Assembly (NCBI RefSeq): GCF_001742165.1
Contig: NZ_CP016442.1
Location: forward strand, 3,100,001 to 3,164,000
Reading direction: 5' to 3'
DNA: 64,000 nt
Source of the DNA: Burkholderia stabilis
GTDB taxonomy: Bacteria; Pseudomonadota; Gammaproteobacteria; Burkholderiales; Burkholderiaceae
Below are positions 16,661-25,945 of the stretch, piece by piece. The notes beneath the pieces were generated by a model. It saw nothing but the letters and a program-made list of their open reading frames with translations, searched no databases and was not told where the DNA came from. The position numbers and the translations under genes were made by a program. Numbering within the stretch: the first letter of the stretch is position 1; each line of letters starts with the position of its first letter.

Positions 16661-17859
16661 GGCGTATTTTCCTATCGTATTGCTTCGACTGATTCGGCAG
16701 GGCCTTTTGACTTGGCGGCATCGCCTCTGCAAGCGTTGATGCGACCCATCGATGAAACTCATCACGCTTTTCTACCGAGAGGGGAAGCGGTGTGCGCGCG
16801 TCGATCGCTTCCTGGGCGCTTTCATACCCGACAAGATGCTCCACCATGGAGGCCATAAGATAGGCTGCTCGATGGCGCAGTCGATCATCCCGAATATCCA
16901 TCAGCAAATGGCGACTGTCTTCGGTCCGAAGAATCCTGTCCATGAATTGCGAACATGCATCCTTCGACAGACTGGACGCTTTCTCAAGACCCCCTTGGAT
17001 GATCGCCGCGTCGAGGATATTCCTGACCAGCCCGAAGTCGCCGGACTTCTCAAACCGCACTTCGACTTCACGCCTCAACTTGTCGTCGCTCTCGCCCGCT
17101 ACCAGCAAAAAATGCCCGGGCGTTGGCGAGCGCTTCTGTTTGAACCCCTTCCATTCCTTCGTCAGTCGGGCCGACTCGGTATACATGCGGTAGCGATTGA
17201 TCCACTCAAGGATCAAGGGCTCGCTCTTTCGATCGAAGTCGGCGATCTTCTCTTTGATCAGTTGCTTGTCAAACACCAATTTATGCCGCTCGGCCTCAGT
17301 GAGATCGGGAACGTCCTTCCATGCCAGCTCAGACAACGCGTCGTACAGGGCTTTACGCTCGCGGCCGAGGAGACGGAGCTCAAGCATGAGTTCATTCATC
17401 GCAAGGCCCTGATGAATGAGGAACGCTGGCCCGGTACTGAAGAAGCGGCAGTTACCACATCCGCCTTCCACGGGTGAGTAGTGTCGGACGATCTTGTCAG
17501 GATCTTCCTCCTCGGACGGGATGCCGATATGGCATCCGCTACCACCCACTGGGCAGATTCCGCCCGGTACGGTCTTCCAGCTCGATGGCTGCTCCAGAAT
17601 GTCATCGGCGCGGTGGCGAGCGTATCGTCGATTGAATGTCCACAGCGCTCGTTGAGCACTCAACGGCTCGCGGTACCAGTCCCACTCGTCGGCCGTCCCG
17701 CTGTTCTGAAGTGCCTCCAACAGTCTCGCTTTGAAGGCGCCTGGCTCCGCCTTGCTGTAATACATCGTCATCACTGCGGTAGCGTGGCCCGCGATGAACT
17801 CCTGGACTATGCTCACGGGAACGCCCATCTCGATCAGGCGGGAAATTCCAGCGACCCGA
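16653..17859 (-). pseudogene. large tyrosine recombinase (TnpB/GmtZ-like), 3' part, cut off by an IS
   Basis: The C-terminal ~400 residues of a very large tyrosine recombinase. On the minus strand the sequence resumes directly after the IS with VAGISRLIEMGVPVSIVQEF followed by IAGHATAVMTMYYSK, which contains the second histidine box and the nucleophilic tyrosine. The long tail beyond carries a cysteine-rich patch (GICPVGGSGCH, EGGCGNCRFF) and a coiled-coil stretch. The coding frame here can read outward from the IS, but the fragment lacks the catalytic arginine. Removing the IS and one CCGA repeat joins it in frame to the piece at 19098-21523, giving 1210 residues. Confidence 0.82.
17856..17859. 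repeat. 4-bp target duplication (CCGA), left of IS copy 1
   Basis: CCGA is repeated at 19094-19097, directly flanking the IS ends. Four-bp duplications are usual for the IS407 group. Confidence 0.85.
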
Positions 17860-17927
17860 TGACCTGCTCCCCGTAAACCGGGCCAGTCGGAATCTAGTAA
17901 AGTCCGTTTTCGGAGAGGAAGACGGAC

Positions 17928-18191
17928 ATGAAGAAGCGCTTTTCGGAAGAACAGATCATCGGCTTCCTGAAGGAAGCGGAGGCGGGCCTGCCGGTGAAGG
18001 AGCTGTGCAGGAAGCATGGGTTCAGTGACGCCTCGTTCTACACGTGGCGCGCGAAGTTCGGCGGCATGGAGGTGTCGGAAGCCCGTCGGCTCAAGGAGCT
18101 GGAAGCCGAGAACGCGAGGCTGAAGAAGCTGCTGGCCGAGGCGATGCTCGATATGGAAGCCCTGAAGGTGGTCGTGAAGGGAAAGCCCTGA
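17928..18191 (+). CDS. IS3-family transposase OrfA, IS copy 1
   Basis: An 87-residue helix-turn-helix protein (FSEEQIIGFLKEAEAG, VKELCRKHGFSDASFYTWRAKFGG) followed by a leucine-zipper-like end (LKELEAENARLKKLLAEAM). It binds the IS ends. OrfB lies in the -1 frame and overlaps it, as usual for IS3 elements that make the OrfAB transposase by programmed -1 frameshifting; a GGGAAAG stretch near 18180 is a possible slippage site. Confidence 0.92.
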   Translation: MKKRFSEEQIIGFLKEAEAGLPVKELCRKHGFSDASFYTWRAKFGGMEVSEARRLKELEAENARLKKLLAEAMLDMEALKVVVKGKP

Positions 18192-19045
18192 GCCCGCAGG
18201 CCAGGCGCGAGGCGGTCGCGGCGATTCGGCAGAAGGTCAATGTCTCCGAGCGCCGTGCCTGCCGGCTTGTCGGGCTTTCGCGCAGCGTGCTGCATTATGA
18301 AGCGCAGCCGGACCACGAGAATGAGGCGCTCAAGGCGCGCCTCATCGAGCTGGGGCACCAGAGGCGGCGTTTCGGCTATCGGCGGCTACACGCGCTGCTG
18401 GCGCGCGAAGGAAGGCACGTAAACCACAAGCGCGTGCACCGGCTGTATCGCGAGGCCGGACTGGCCGTGCGGCGCCGGCGACGGCGCCACGGCGTGATGG
18501 TCGAGCGCGAGCAGCTGGCTTTGCCGAGTACGCCGAACGAGGTGTGGTCCCTCGATTTCGTGATGGACGCATTGTCCAACGGGCGTCGCCTGAAGTGCCT
18601 GACCATTGTCGACGACTTCACCAAGGAAGCGGTCGAGATCGTGGTGGACCACGGCATCTCGGGTCGGTATGTGACGCGCGTGCTGGACCGGGTGGCGCGC
18701 TTCAGGGGCTACCCGAAAGCGTTGCGCACGGACCAGGGACCCGAATTCACGAGCCGCGCGCTGGACCAGTGGGCCTACGCCAACGGCGTGACGTTGAAAT
18801 TGATTCAGGCGGGCAAGCCGACGCAGAATGCGTACATCGAGTCGTTCAATGGCAAGTTTCGTGACGAGTGTCTGAACGAGCACTGGTTCACGACGCTCGC
18901 CCACGCCCGGGCCGTGGTGTCGGCATGGCGCCGGGACTACAACGAGGCACGGCCGCACAGCGCATTGAACTACCAGTCGCCGGCCGAATTCGCGGCGAAG
19001 CATCCGGCACCAGTAGGCGCTCCTGTCTTGCAGGAGCATGTTTGA
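18044..19045 (+). CDS. IS3-family transposase OrfB, IS copy 1
   Basis: The catalytic part of the transposase. The DDE residues lie in VWSLDFVMDAL, LRTDQGPEFTSRAL and AYIESFNGKFRDECLNEHW, with the HTH_21-like segment RRFGYRRLHALLAREG in front. The open frame begins inside orfA; the real OrfB sequence starts around 18190 (LSPQARREAVAAIRQ) and is probably translated as an OrfA-OrfB fusion after a -1 shift. Confidence 0.92.
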   Translation: MAREVRRHGGVGSPSAQGAGSREREAEEAAGRGDARYGSPEGGREGKALSPQARREAVAAIRQKVNVSERRACRLVGLSRSVLHYEAQPDHENEALKARLIELGHQRRRFGYRRLHALLAREGRHVNHKRVHRLYREAGLAVRRRRRRHGVMVEREQLALPSTPNEVWSLDFVMDALSNGRRLKCLTIVDDFTKEAVEIVVDHGISGRYVTRVLDRVARFRGYPKALRTDQGPEFTSRALDQWAYANGVTLKLIQAGKPTQNAYIESFNGKFRDECLNEHWFTTLAHARAVVSAWRRDYNEARPHSALNYQSPAEFAAKHPAPVGAPVLQEHV

Positions 19046-19093
19046 ACAGGACTTTACTAGAAGCTCCGTGGCCCTATCGAAGGGGGCAGGTCA

Positions 19094-21523
19094 CCGAAGC
19101 CCATGGATCTCGTATATGCTGGTCCGGCCCTCATGGCTGGAGCTTGATGTACTCGTCTGAGTGAGTCTTACATTCCGTCCTTCGGCGGCGAGCCTCTTTT
19201 CGGTTTCGATCGACAGCGCATTGAACAACTTATAAAGCTTGTTGTGTGATACAGGTTGGTAGTAACGCGTTTGCTTGTTGTCGCCCCTGTAGTACTCGTT
19301 GCTCAAGTCCGCGAAGAGTGGTGTGAATGCCGGCAACAAGTCAAGATACTTGTCATTGACCTGTAGCCTGTCGGAAATTGAGTCGCCGAAGGAGATTGGT
19401 ATTGGATTGGGGTGGTACTGGTTCATCCAGTCGATCTGCTTCGCAATCAACGTGTACGGACGGTTTAACCACTGCGCGGTTTGCGACGCTATGCTGGAAT
19501 CGTGATCCTCCCGAATGTTCGGCCATGGAAGTTCATATCCACGTCGACTAGATGGATCCCACATTTGGGTCTTGTTGGTATTGATGAAGATACCGAGTTC
19601 TTCTTCCTCAAGCATTGGATCTACGAGTGGCTGAAGTACCCCGCTCGGTCGCCCATAACGCTGCCGGTGCGTGCTCCCATCAGGGTACCGCCACTTTCGA
19701 AGGGGGTGCTTGTTCACAACGTATCGGTGTTGGCCGACGTCCCAGATATGCTCGTCTAGAAGGCCGCGATCCAGCCACCGAGCCTGCTTTGCTCGGATCG
19801 GTAGAAGAAGCAGCAGAGCAAGAAGTGCACATCTTGACGGGCACCATACTGTCTCACTTTGCCCACCTACGTGAGATCGCCATTCGAACCAATCTGTGTG
19901 GCAAATGGTCTTTGCCCAGCGAAATGTTGGTGTTCCCGTGTCGTCTGCCTCCAGCAGTACATCGATCATTGCATCGTGCACGCTGTTGGGTAGTCGGCGT
20001 CGAGAAGACTTGTGCTGTTGGCTTATGTTGAACGGGTTCTCGATGGCTTCGAACGGACTTTCGTCGATAGGCAGCAGCGCGTCTGGCGCCAGCTTTAGGG
20101 CGTTGACAACGCCACGAAAGGCATGCGCGGTTGAATGCCAGTATCCCCACGCCGTTCCGGTTGAAATTTTCCCTTGCTGAATGCGGCTCGCGAGATAGTA
20201 CTTGAACGTGATCTTGCTCGTCGGAGCAGCCGGATCGATCAGGTCACGAATGGTAATGTCCGCGGGAGATTGGATTTCTCTCTGTGTCGCCCATTGAACA
20301 ATGCTGCGTAGCGAAGCTCGAGTGTGTGCTTTTCCAGATTCACTCGTTTGGACAACGAGCTCCGCAAATCGACTCCATGCGAAGCCGCTCTTGTCACCGA
20401 TAGCGGTGGGTGTCCACACCTCGTTCTGCGCCTTTGCTCCTTGTCGACGGCCCCCGTGAAGACCGCTGAGGGGCCATGGACTGAGTTTGGTATTGTCACG
20501 CTGCACTGGCTCCACGAGATGCTTGGTCAAACTGTAGGCATAGTGGCTCTCCTTGAAGCCGGAAAGCCAACCCCTCAGTTGTGCTGGGACATCATTGACG
20601 TTACGGACATCAGTCGATGAAATCAGCAGTTGCAGTAACGGTCGGTGGTGTGGCTTTATCGTGCTCCATGGCCAATGAGGCGCAGCGATTCGACAGACTT
20701 CTGGGTACACCATTTGGGATGACGGGAGAAGTATTGAGCCACGTTGGACAAGGTTGACCAATGTGAGCTCTGCGGCATTCGCGATGTTCAGCAATGACAT
20801 CCCGTCGGGAATGCTGGATAGCGTTGCGCACGGAACGGCGAACGCTTTAAGACGCGATAGCACTTGACGATTGTGCTTTCGTGCCCAGCTGAGATCATAT
20901 CCATTGCGGTGTTTGTTCCAGCTAAATTGCTGAGCAACGCAGAGAATTGCAATTGCAGCATCAAGTGACTCTTGTGACAACGCTTCGAGCAGTTGGAGAA
21001 ACTCTGACTTTCCAAGGTGTAGCCAAGAGGTGGAAGAACCATTCAATCTGGGCATCCCGTCGGAGGAGTGCTTGAGCGACTGAGTGACCTCGTCGATCAC
21101 AAAGGCTCGCTGCTGCTCAATGCCACTCGGATAACTTTCTTTGAACCACGCGGTGAACTCTTGCCACGTGAAGGCATCAAGTTTTTTTCCAGAGGGAAGC
21201 TGTTGGTGGAATGTTCTGAACAGCGTGAGCGGAAACCACAGACGGAAACTCGAGGTCGGTGAGTCAAAAGCTCGCGATAAGGAGCCATCCGACAGTTCAA
21301 CGCAGCGGTCAAATCGCGCGGTGATCTCGTCACGAAGGTGCTTTCTATAAAGCTGGAGACAGAGCTTGCGGATTTGTGCGACCGTAAGCGACGAGTCGAG
21401 AATGACGACCTGGTCTCCGGCATTGAATCGTATTTCCTTGCGAGACCAGAATCCTTGCGTGACCCGGAGCGAGGATTGATCTCTCGACACGGTCGGAGCA
21501 GAGAAGGCCTTCGGGAGTCTCAT
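19094..21523 (-). pseudogene. large tyrosine recombinase (TnpB/GmtZ-like), 5' part, cut off by an IS
   Basis: The N-terminal 810 residues of the large recombinase. A long N-terminal region without recognised domains is followed by a core-binding-like segment and the catalytic arginine region (LLPIRAKQARWLDRG). The piece ends SIYEIHGLR, the HxLR motif with the second catalytic arginine, exactly where the IS begins. Its start lies 15 bp after the stop of the smaller recombinase, so the two and the coiled-coil gene form an operon. Such a tandem of one ~500- and one >600-residue tyrosine recombinase recalls Tn554 TnpA/TnpB and the GmtY/GmtZ pair of Gamma-Mobile-Trio islands. The split protein should be inactive. 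Confidence 0.82.
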
Positions 21524-21538
21524 GATGGCTCATCGACA

Positions 21539-23023
21539 CTAGGTGATACTGGTCCAATGGGAGGGCAAATCCAGCGAGGTGCGCTCCCCCCGATAAGGCA
21601 TATCGCTCGGTGGAATATCGTGCTGTTGCGTTACAGATTCGACCACCGCGTGCCGAACCGTATCGTTCGTCAGGTGGTAGTAGATCTGCGTGCTTTCGAC
21701 ACGAGCGTGACGCAGGAGCACTTGGGTTGTCTCGATAGGGTGCCGGAGGACGTTCGCGCAATAGAAGCCGGCGAGATGGCGCAGTGAATGGGGGCCCAGA
21801 TGCAGGCTTTCGAGCCCGAGGCGCTTCATGCTCCTGCTCCACGTCTTTTTCACCGCGGGAAGCGACATCGGCAAGCCGAACCTCTCTCTGTCTAAATGGA
21901 TGTACAGCCATGGGTGAAATGGCCATCGCTTCGGTCTCCCGTGGAAATGCTCCTCCATGTACGCTTTGAAGCATTTCAAGAAATACACACCGATGCGCGG
22001 GTCGATCCATATCGCTTCGTTGCCAAAGGACGTAGCATCGAGCCCCGAGCCCAGGTGGAACGTCATTCCCTTGAATCCCGCGTACATACCACCGCGGCGG
22101 CCATAGCGAGTCCGCGGAACCAACCGATAAAGCACAGGGTATGCATCCCTGAACTCCTCATTGGACCAGTTGGATTCGAGATAGCTTGTGCGGGTGGTCG
22201 ATCGATGCTTACCTTGCGAGTCTCGCCAGTTCCACAAACCAGTTTCCGGGTCATCGAGGCGAACGCGAGCCTCGCCATATCGACCGATCCCGAAAACGTC
22301 CTCCGTGTAGAGATGAAGTAGCTCGGAGGTTCGAAGAGCTAAACCAAACATCTGCAGGTACAACATCTTGTCGCGCGGATTGCTGCATTGTTCCACCAGG
22401 TCGACAAAAGCCGCTAACGGGAAGCACTTGGGGCTCGAATGTGGTGCTCGCTGCAGACGTTGATGCCAGTGTGGAGCGCGATGGAGATGAACCGTTTTCT
22501 CTTTTCGCTGAGAGGGAAATAAGTGGAGCATTGGATCCCACCGCTCTCGACGACGGAACTCGGAGTACAACTCCCAAGCGGTCATCAGCCGCTGCTCAGA
22601 TGGATTTAGTCGTTTGGAGCGATGGAAGGCAGCCTGCCATGTATCGAACGCGTTTAGGCCCGCGAGATATTTCAATAACGTTGCACGTCGCACGGGACGC
22701 CAGAACAAACCTAGCGGATACGTTCCGTCAGGTCTATCCGTGCCCACCTTCTTGGCTGTCAAAAATTCACCGACGAGTGAGTGGGCAGCCTGTTCGGACA
22801 GCTGGTTCTGGCCGTGACGCGCCCAGCAAAAATCGTGGAGATGCAGGACTGCGCGGATGCGTTCTTCAAGTAATGACTGCTCGATGCCACCGTCGAGCAT
22901 GTGGGCGATCCACTCGTTGATCACGTATCCCGGGTCGCCGTTCAGGAACACGAGCGGAAAGCGGCGATGCGGAAATTCGCGAACGAAGACGTACTTGATC
23001 GACCAGAAGTGCCTAGCGTGCAT
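21539..23023 (-). CDS. tyrosine recombinase (TnpA/GmtY-like integrase)
   Basis: A 494-residue site-specific recombinase, first gene of the trio. The catalytic set is complete: R231 in LALRTSELLHL, H412 and R415 in GPHSLRHLAGFY, H439 in LLRHARV and the nucleophile Y448 or Y449 in STQIYYHL. The N-terminal half should hold the arm- and core-binding domains. It presumably cuts within or near the ATCGACGT core in dnaE2. Tn554-type systems need their partner recombinase, which here is disrupted. A small XRE regulator gene lies upstream in the same orientation. Confidence 0.88.
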   Translation of the reverse strand: MHARHFWSIKYVFVREFPHRRFPLVFLNGDPGYVINEWIAHMLDGGIEQSLLEERIRAVLHLHDFCWARHGQNQLSEQAAHSLVGEFLTAKKVGTDRPDGTYPLGLFWRPVRRATLLKYLAGLNAFDTWQAAFHRSKRLNPSEQRLMTAWELYSEFRRRERWDPMLHLFPSQRKEKTVHLHRAPHWHQRLQRAPHSSPKCFPLAAFVDLVEQCSNPRDKMLYLQMFGLALRTSELLHLYTEDVFGIGRYGEARVRLDDPETGLWNWRDSQGKHRSTTRTSYLESNWSNEEFRDAYPVLYRLVPRTRYGRRGGMYAGFKGMTFHLGSGLDATSFGNEAIWIDPRIGVYFLKCFKAYMEEHFHGRPKRWPFHPWLYIHLDRERFGLPMSLPAVKKTWSRSMKRLGLESLHLGPHSLRHLAGFYCANVLRHPIETTQVLLRHARVESTQIYYHLTNDTVRHAVVESVTQQHDIPPSDMPYRGERTSLDLPSHWTSIT

Positions 23024-23163
23024 CGCTCACTCCTCACTCAGAGTGTCACGCCGACGAAGTATTGATGGCTTACAAGGCAGAAATGTGACTGAGTGCGGTG
23101 CTACCGAATTCAGGTGGAGTGCACCGAGAGTGACTTATGACGCGGAGATAGTGACGCCGTGGC

Positions 23164-23409
23164 CTACAGGCCGGCGGATTGAAGCAGGTCAGAAGGTTTG
23201 CACGCGAGTGCCCCGGCAATCTTGACGAGATTCAGGAGCGTGACGTTTCGCTCGCCCCGCTCAATCTTTCCCATGTGACTTCGGTCAATTTGCGCGAGGT
23301 GTGCGAGTGACTCTTGTGAGATCTCTAGGATTTCTCGACGAGCTCGAATAGAGCGCCCCAACGCTTTGAGGTGCGCGTCTGCGTCGTTTCGTCCCGATAC
23401 CCTTTCCAT
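23164..23409 (-). CDS. XRE-family helix-turn-helix regulator
   Basis: An 81-residue Cro/CI-type DNA-binding protein: helix-turn-helix in EISQESLAHLAQIDRSHMGKIERG, followed by NVTLLNLVKIAGALACKPSDLL. It lies about 140 bp upstream of the recombinase operon on the same strand. A perfect inverted repeat spans its own start codon (23395-23419), suggesting autoregulation and possibly control of the divergent gene at 23545. A role as the switch for island recombination or cargo is inferred from position. Confidence 0.85.
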   Translation of the reverse strand: MERVSGRNDADAHLKALGRSIRARREILEISQESLAHLAQIDRSHMGKIERGERNVTLLNLVKIAGALACKPSDLLQSAGL

Positions 23410-23419
23410 TCGGGTATCG
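23395..23419. promoter_or_regulatory. palindromic operator candidate over the XRE gene start
   Basis: CGATACCC-N9-GGGTATCG, a perfect 8-bp inverted repeat. The ATG of the XRE gene (23409-23407) lies in the spacer. A repressor bound here would block the XRE gene itself. Confidence 0.6.
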
Positions 23420-23544
23420 TCCGGTTATCATCCAATGTTGGCCACGGCATTTACGACCCATTTTCGCGTGGCTTCGATCGTCAGGCGGTCTCAGAATCTG
23501 CCGTTGCTCGACTAGATCCGCCTCTCCATCTTGTTTGTAGCTTT

Positions 23545-24012
23545 ATGAAAGACACCGCACATCTGGTGCGCGGTAGCGCGTCATCTCCGAGTCGACATGG
23601 TCGTGCTTCGGAATCCTCGAAAGTGTTGATAGCCATTGAGCGCGTGCTCTCCAAGCACCAGGGAGAGCGTGATCTCGATCTTCTGCGTGCGGCGAGCCCG
23701 GAGCGGTCTCGTGACGAGACACGCAGAAAGCTCCCGACCGGTAAGCGATACACAAGGGAGTTCAAAGCTGAAGCGGTGCGGCAAGTATTGGAACGTGGCG
23801 CTTCCGTAAAGCAGGTCGCGACTAGGTTGGGTGTGTCAACGTGGAGCCTGCATCGCTGGGTCAGGGAGCGGCATGCGTCGCATCCTGCGGTGGACACCAG
23901 CCCCGAGCACTCGTCGGAAATTCAGTGGCTTCGGGCGGAACTGCTTCGTGTAACGGAGGAGCGGGATATGCTCGAGAAGGCCGCTGCATACTTTGCGAAG
24001 CAGGCGGGATAA
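23545..24012 (+). CDS. orphan IS3-type OrfA (transposase helix-turn-helix) with N-terminal extension
   Basis: A 155-residue protein. Residues from about 65 on are a typical IS3 OrfA: KRYTREFKAEAVRQVLERG, VKQVATRLGVSTWSLHRWVRE, then the coiled EIQWLRAELLRVTEERDMLEKAAAYFAKQAG end. No orfB follows and I see no matching IS ends, so it is a remnant or a gene turned to another use. The front ~65 residues are not typical of OrfA; the start at 23545 is a guess. It is divergent from the XRE gene and could share its operator region. Confidence 0.55.
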   Translation: MKDTAHLVRGSASSPSRHGRASESSKVLIAIERVLSKHQGERDLDLLRAASPERSRDETRRKLPTGKRYTREFKAEAVRQVLERGASVKQVATRLGVSTWSLHRWVRERHASHPAVDTSPEHSSEIQWLRAELLRVTEERDMLEKAAAYFAKQAG

Positions 24013-24203
24013 GTTCGGTCGGTGAAGCGCGAGACTTGAGCGTGGGCATCGATGAGGTGCCATTGCCCCCGACCTATTGACGCCGGATGGTCGTGCTAGG
24101 GGCGATCGTCTCGTTCAACCATACACACAGGTCGTCCACGACTATTCGAGTTTGCCTGCACCGGCTAGGATGATATCCGGAACAAGAGCTTGGTGAGGTG
24201 ACC

Positions 24204-25883
24204 ATGTCGCGACAGCAGATTCAGTCGGTCGTTGAGAATTTCGTCGGTAATGTAACGCCTCAGGTCCTCGCCGTGACGGGGCTCTGGGGAGTAGGAAAGA
24301 CGTTCACGCTCAAAAAGATAATCGAATCCTATACGGGTTCAGGATCGCTCAAGCGGTACTCGTACGCATCCGTGTTTGGTGCCCAGTCCATTGCGGAGGT
24401 ACGTACTTTGCTCTTGGCTAGAACGAGGGCATTTCCCTTGACCGGGGACGCTGATGCTGGCGTTCGCGCAAAAGTTGAACGCCAGGCGGGGCGAATAAGA
24501 TTCCGCGAGACCGTTGATCAGTTGAAGGAGATGATCCCGTTTGGCGGCAAGCACTTGGTGATAGCGCTGGAGACGATGGCCGGGTCACTTCTAAGGGATA
24601 CGCTCGTTGTACTCGACGATTTTGAGCGTCTCAATGAAAAGGTGAAGATGGAGGACCTAATGGGGCTTGTGTCGGAGCTCAGAGAGCAAGCCGGATGCAA
24701 GGTCATTATGGTCTTCAATGAAGATGGTTTGAGCGACGATGCCAAAAAGAGCTATGCACTCTACGCAGAGAAGGTCGTCGATCAAAAGCTGCAGTTTATT
24801 ATGTCGCCGCAAGACGCGGTTGAGCTGGGCCTGCCGGATGATGTGCCGTTGCGGAGCTTCGTGACGCAACCGATCCAACATCTCGAGATCGCGAATATCC
24901 GGGTGATTCAGAAGATTGCAGGCGCGTTGCGGATGATCTATCCGGTCATTGAGAATTGCTCTCCTGCCGTCCAGCAACAGGCAGCGATTTCGGTTGCCGT
25001 ATTTGCGTGCGCCTTGTATGAGAGAGGTCGAGAGTTTCCGGAGCCGGCGGTGATTCTGAAATACAACGCGTTCACCTACCGACGGAAGCTAGCCGAGGCG
25101 GGGCGAGATGCGGATAAAGAAGCGTGGGTCGAAAAACTGGAAGCGTGCGGCTTTACAAGTGCGGACGAGTTCGATGCTGCTCTCCTCGATGCGATGAGCT
25201 GCGGGTACGTTCAAGGGGCTGCGATCAGCGAGCATGCTGCAAGTCTGGACGAAGGGGTTGATCGCGCAAGGCTCGACGGAATCTTCACGGACGCATGGAA
25301 TCTGTTTCATAACAGACTCGACGTGACTGCGGACGAACTTGCCGACGCGTTTGTCGGGTCGGTAACTGCAGCCGCACGTGTGATTTCGCCGGTCAATCTG
25401 AACAGTACGGTGAAGGTGCTTCGTGAGCTCGGACTTGACGAGAAGGCGGACGAAATCATTGAGATCTACATCGGGAAACGAAGGGACACTCCAAGAATTT
25501 TTGATGTCGACCACCACTCACGACTCGGCGAGGTCGATGACCCACGGACGCGTGCACGGTTTCTGGAGATTTTCAATAATTCTGGCGACGCGCTGACTTT
25601 GCAGGAAGCGGCTGACATCATCGTCGCAAATGAACATTGGGACGACCGGGTTGTACCGGCGTTCGTTCGAGCAGAGTCGGAGCAACTGGTCGAGCTACTC
25701 ATGGTCAACCAAGGTGAGAACTTGCCGAAACTCATCTCCGGAATGCTCAATTTGCCGGTGGGGATGGAGGATCGTGAGCGAGTCCGCCTGAACGTCGTTG
25801 GGGCACTCACAGTTGTTGGGCGGCAGTCGCCGCTGAACCGGATGAAGGTGAAGCGATGGGGAGTTCACATTGCTGATGCATGA
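24204..25883 (+). CDS. KAP-type P-loop NTPase
   Basis: A 559-residue ATPase of the STAND/KAP-like class. Walker A is GLWGVGKT (residues 26-33), Walker B is DTLVVLDDFERL near residue 135, and a sensor-like segment CKVIMVFNEDGL follows. I see no transmembrane segments, unlike many KAP proteins. The C-terminal ~300 residues are helical and unassigned. The ATG at 24204 is preceded by GGTGAGG; a GTG 6 bp upstream is also possible. KAP NTPases are frequent in mobile elements and defence loci, so an anti-phage role is possible but unproven. It converges with a small TPR-like gene. Confidence 0.68.
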   Translation: MSRQQIQSVVENFVGNVTPQVLAVTGLWGVGKTFTLKKIIESYTGSGSLKRYSYASVFGAQSIAEVRTLLLARTRAFPLTGDADAGVRAKVERQAGRIRFRETVDQLKEMIPFGGKHLVIALETMAGSLLRDTLVVLDDFERLNEKVKMEDLMGLVSELREQAGCKVIMVFNEDGLSDDAKKSYALYAEKVVDQKLQFIMSPQDAVELGLPDDVPLRSFVTQPIQHLEIANIRVIQKIAGALRMIYPVIENCSPAVQQQAAISVAVFACALYERGREFPEPAVILKYNAFTYRRKLAEAGRDADKEAWVEKLEACGFTSADEFDAALLDAMSCGYVQGAAISEHAASLDEGVDRARLDGIFTDAWNLFHNRLDVTADELADAFVGSVTAAARVISPVNLNSTVKVLRELGLDEKADEIIEIYIGKRRDTPRIFDVDHHSRLGEVDDPRTRARFLEIFNNSGDALTLQEAADIIVANEHWDDRVVPAFVRAESEQLVELLMVNQGENLPKLISGMLNLPVGMEDRERVRLNVVGALTVVGRQSPLNRMKVKRWGVHIADA

Positions 25884-25945
25884 TCAACTACGGCGACCGT
25901 CCTGTTCCTGGTTCGAGCTGCGAGCAAAAGCTGGAGGTGATCCGT

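Larger units (their letters stand above)
17860..19093 (+). mobile_element. IS3-family (IS407-group) insertion sequence, copy 1
   Basis: A 1234-bp element starting TGACCTGCTCCCC and ending, inverted, with TGACCTGCCCCC, with further matching inside the ends (GGGCCA and TCTAGTAAAGTCC on both). It carries orfA and orfB on the plus strand. The CCGA duplication proves transposition into the large recombinase gene. A second copy lies inverted at 26491-27723 and encodes identical proteins, so both insertions are recent. Confidence 0.93.

Noticed and set aside
16661..16765. Longer N-terminus for the coiled-coil trio protein
   Set aside because: It would lie inside the recombinase gene; the GTG at 16660 has a good ribosome binding site.
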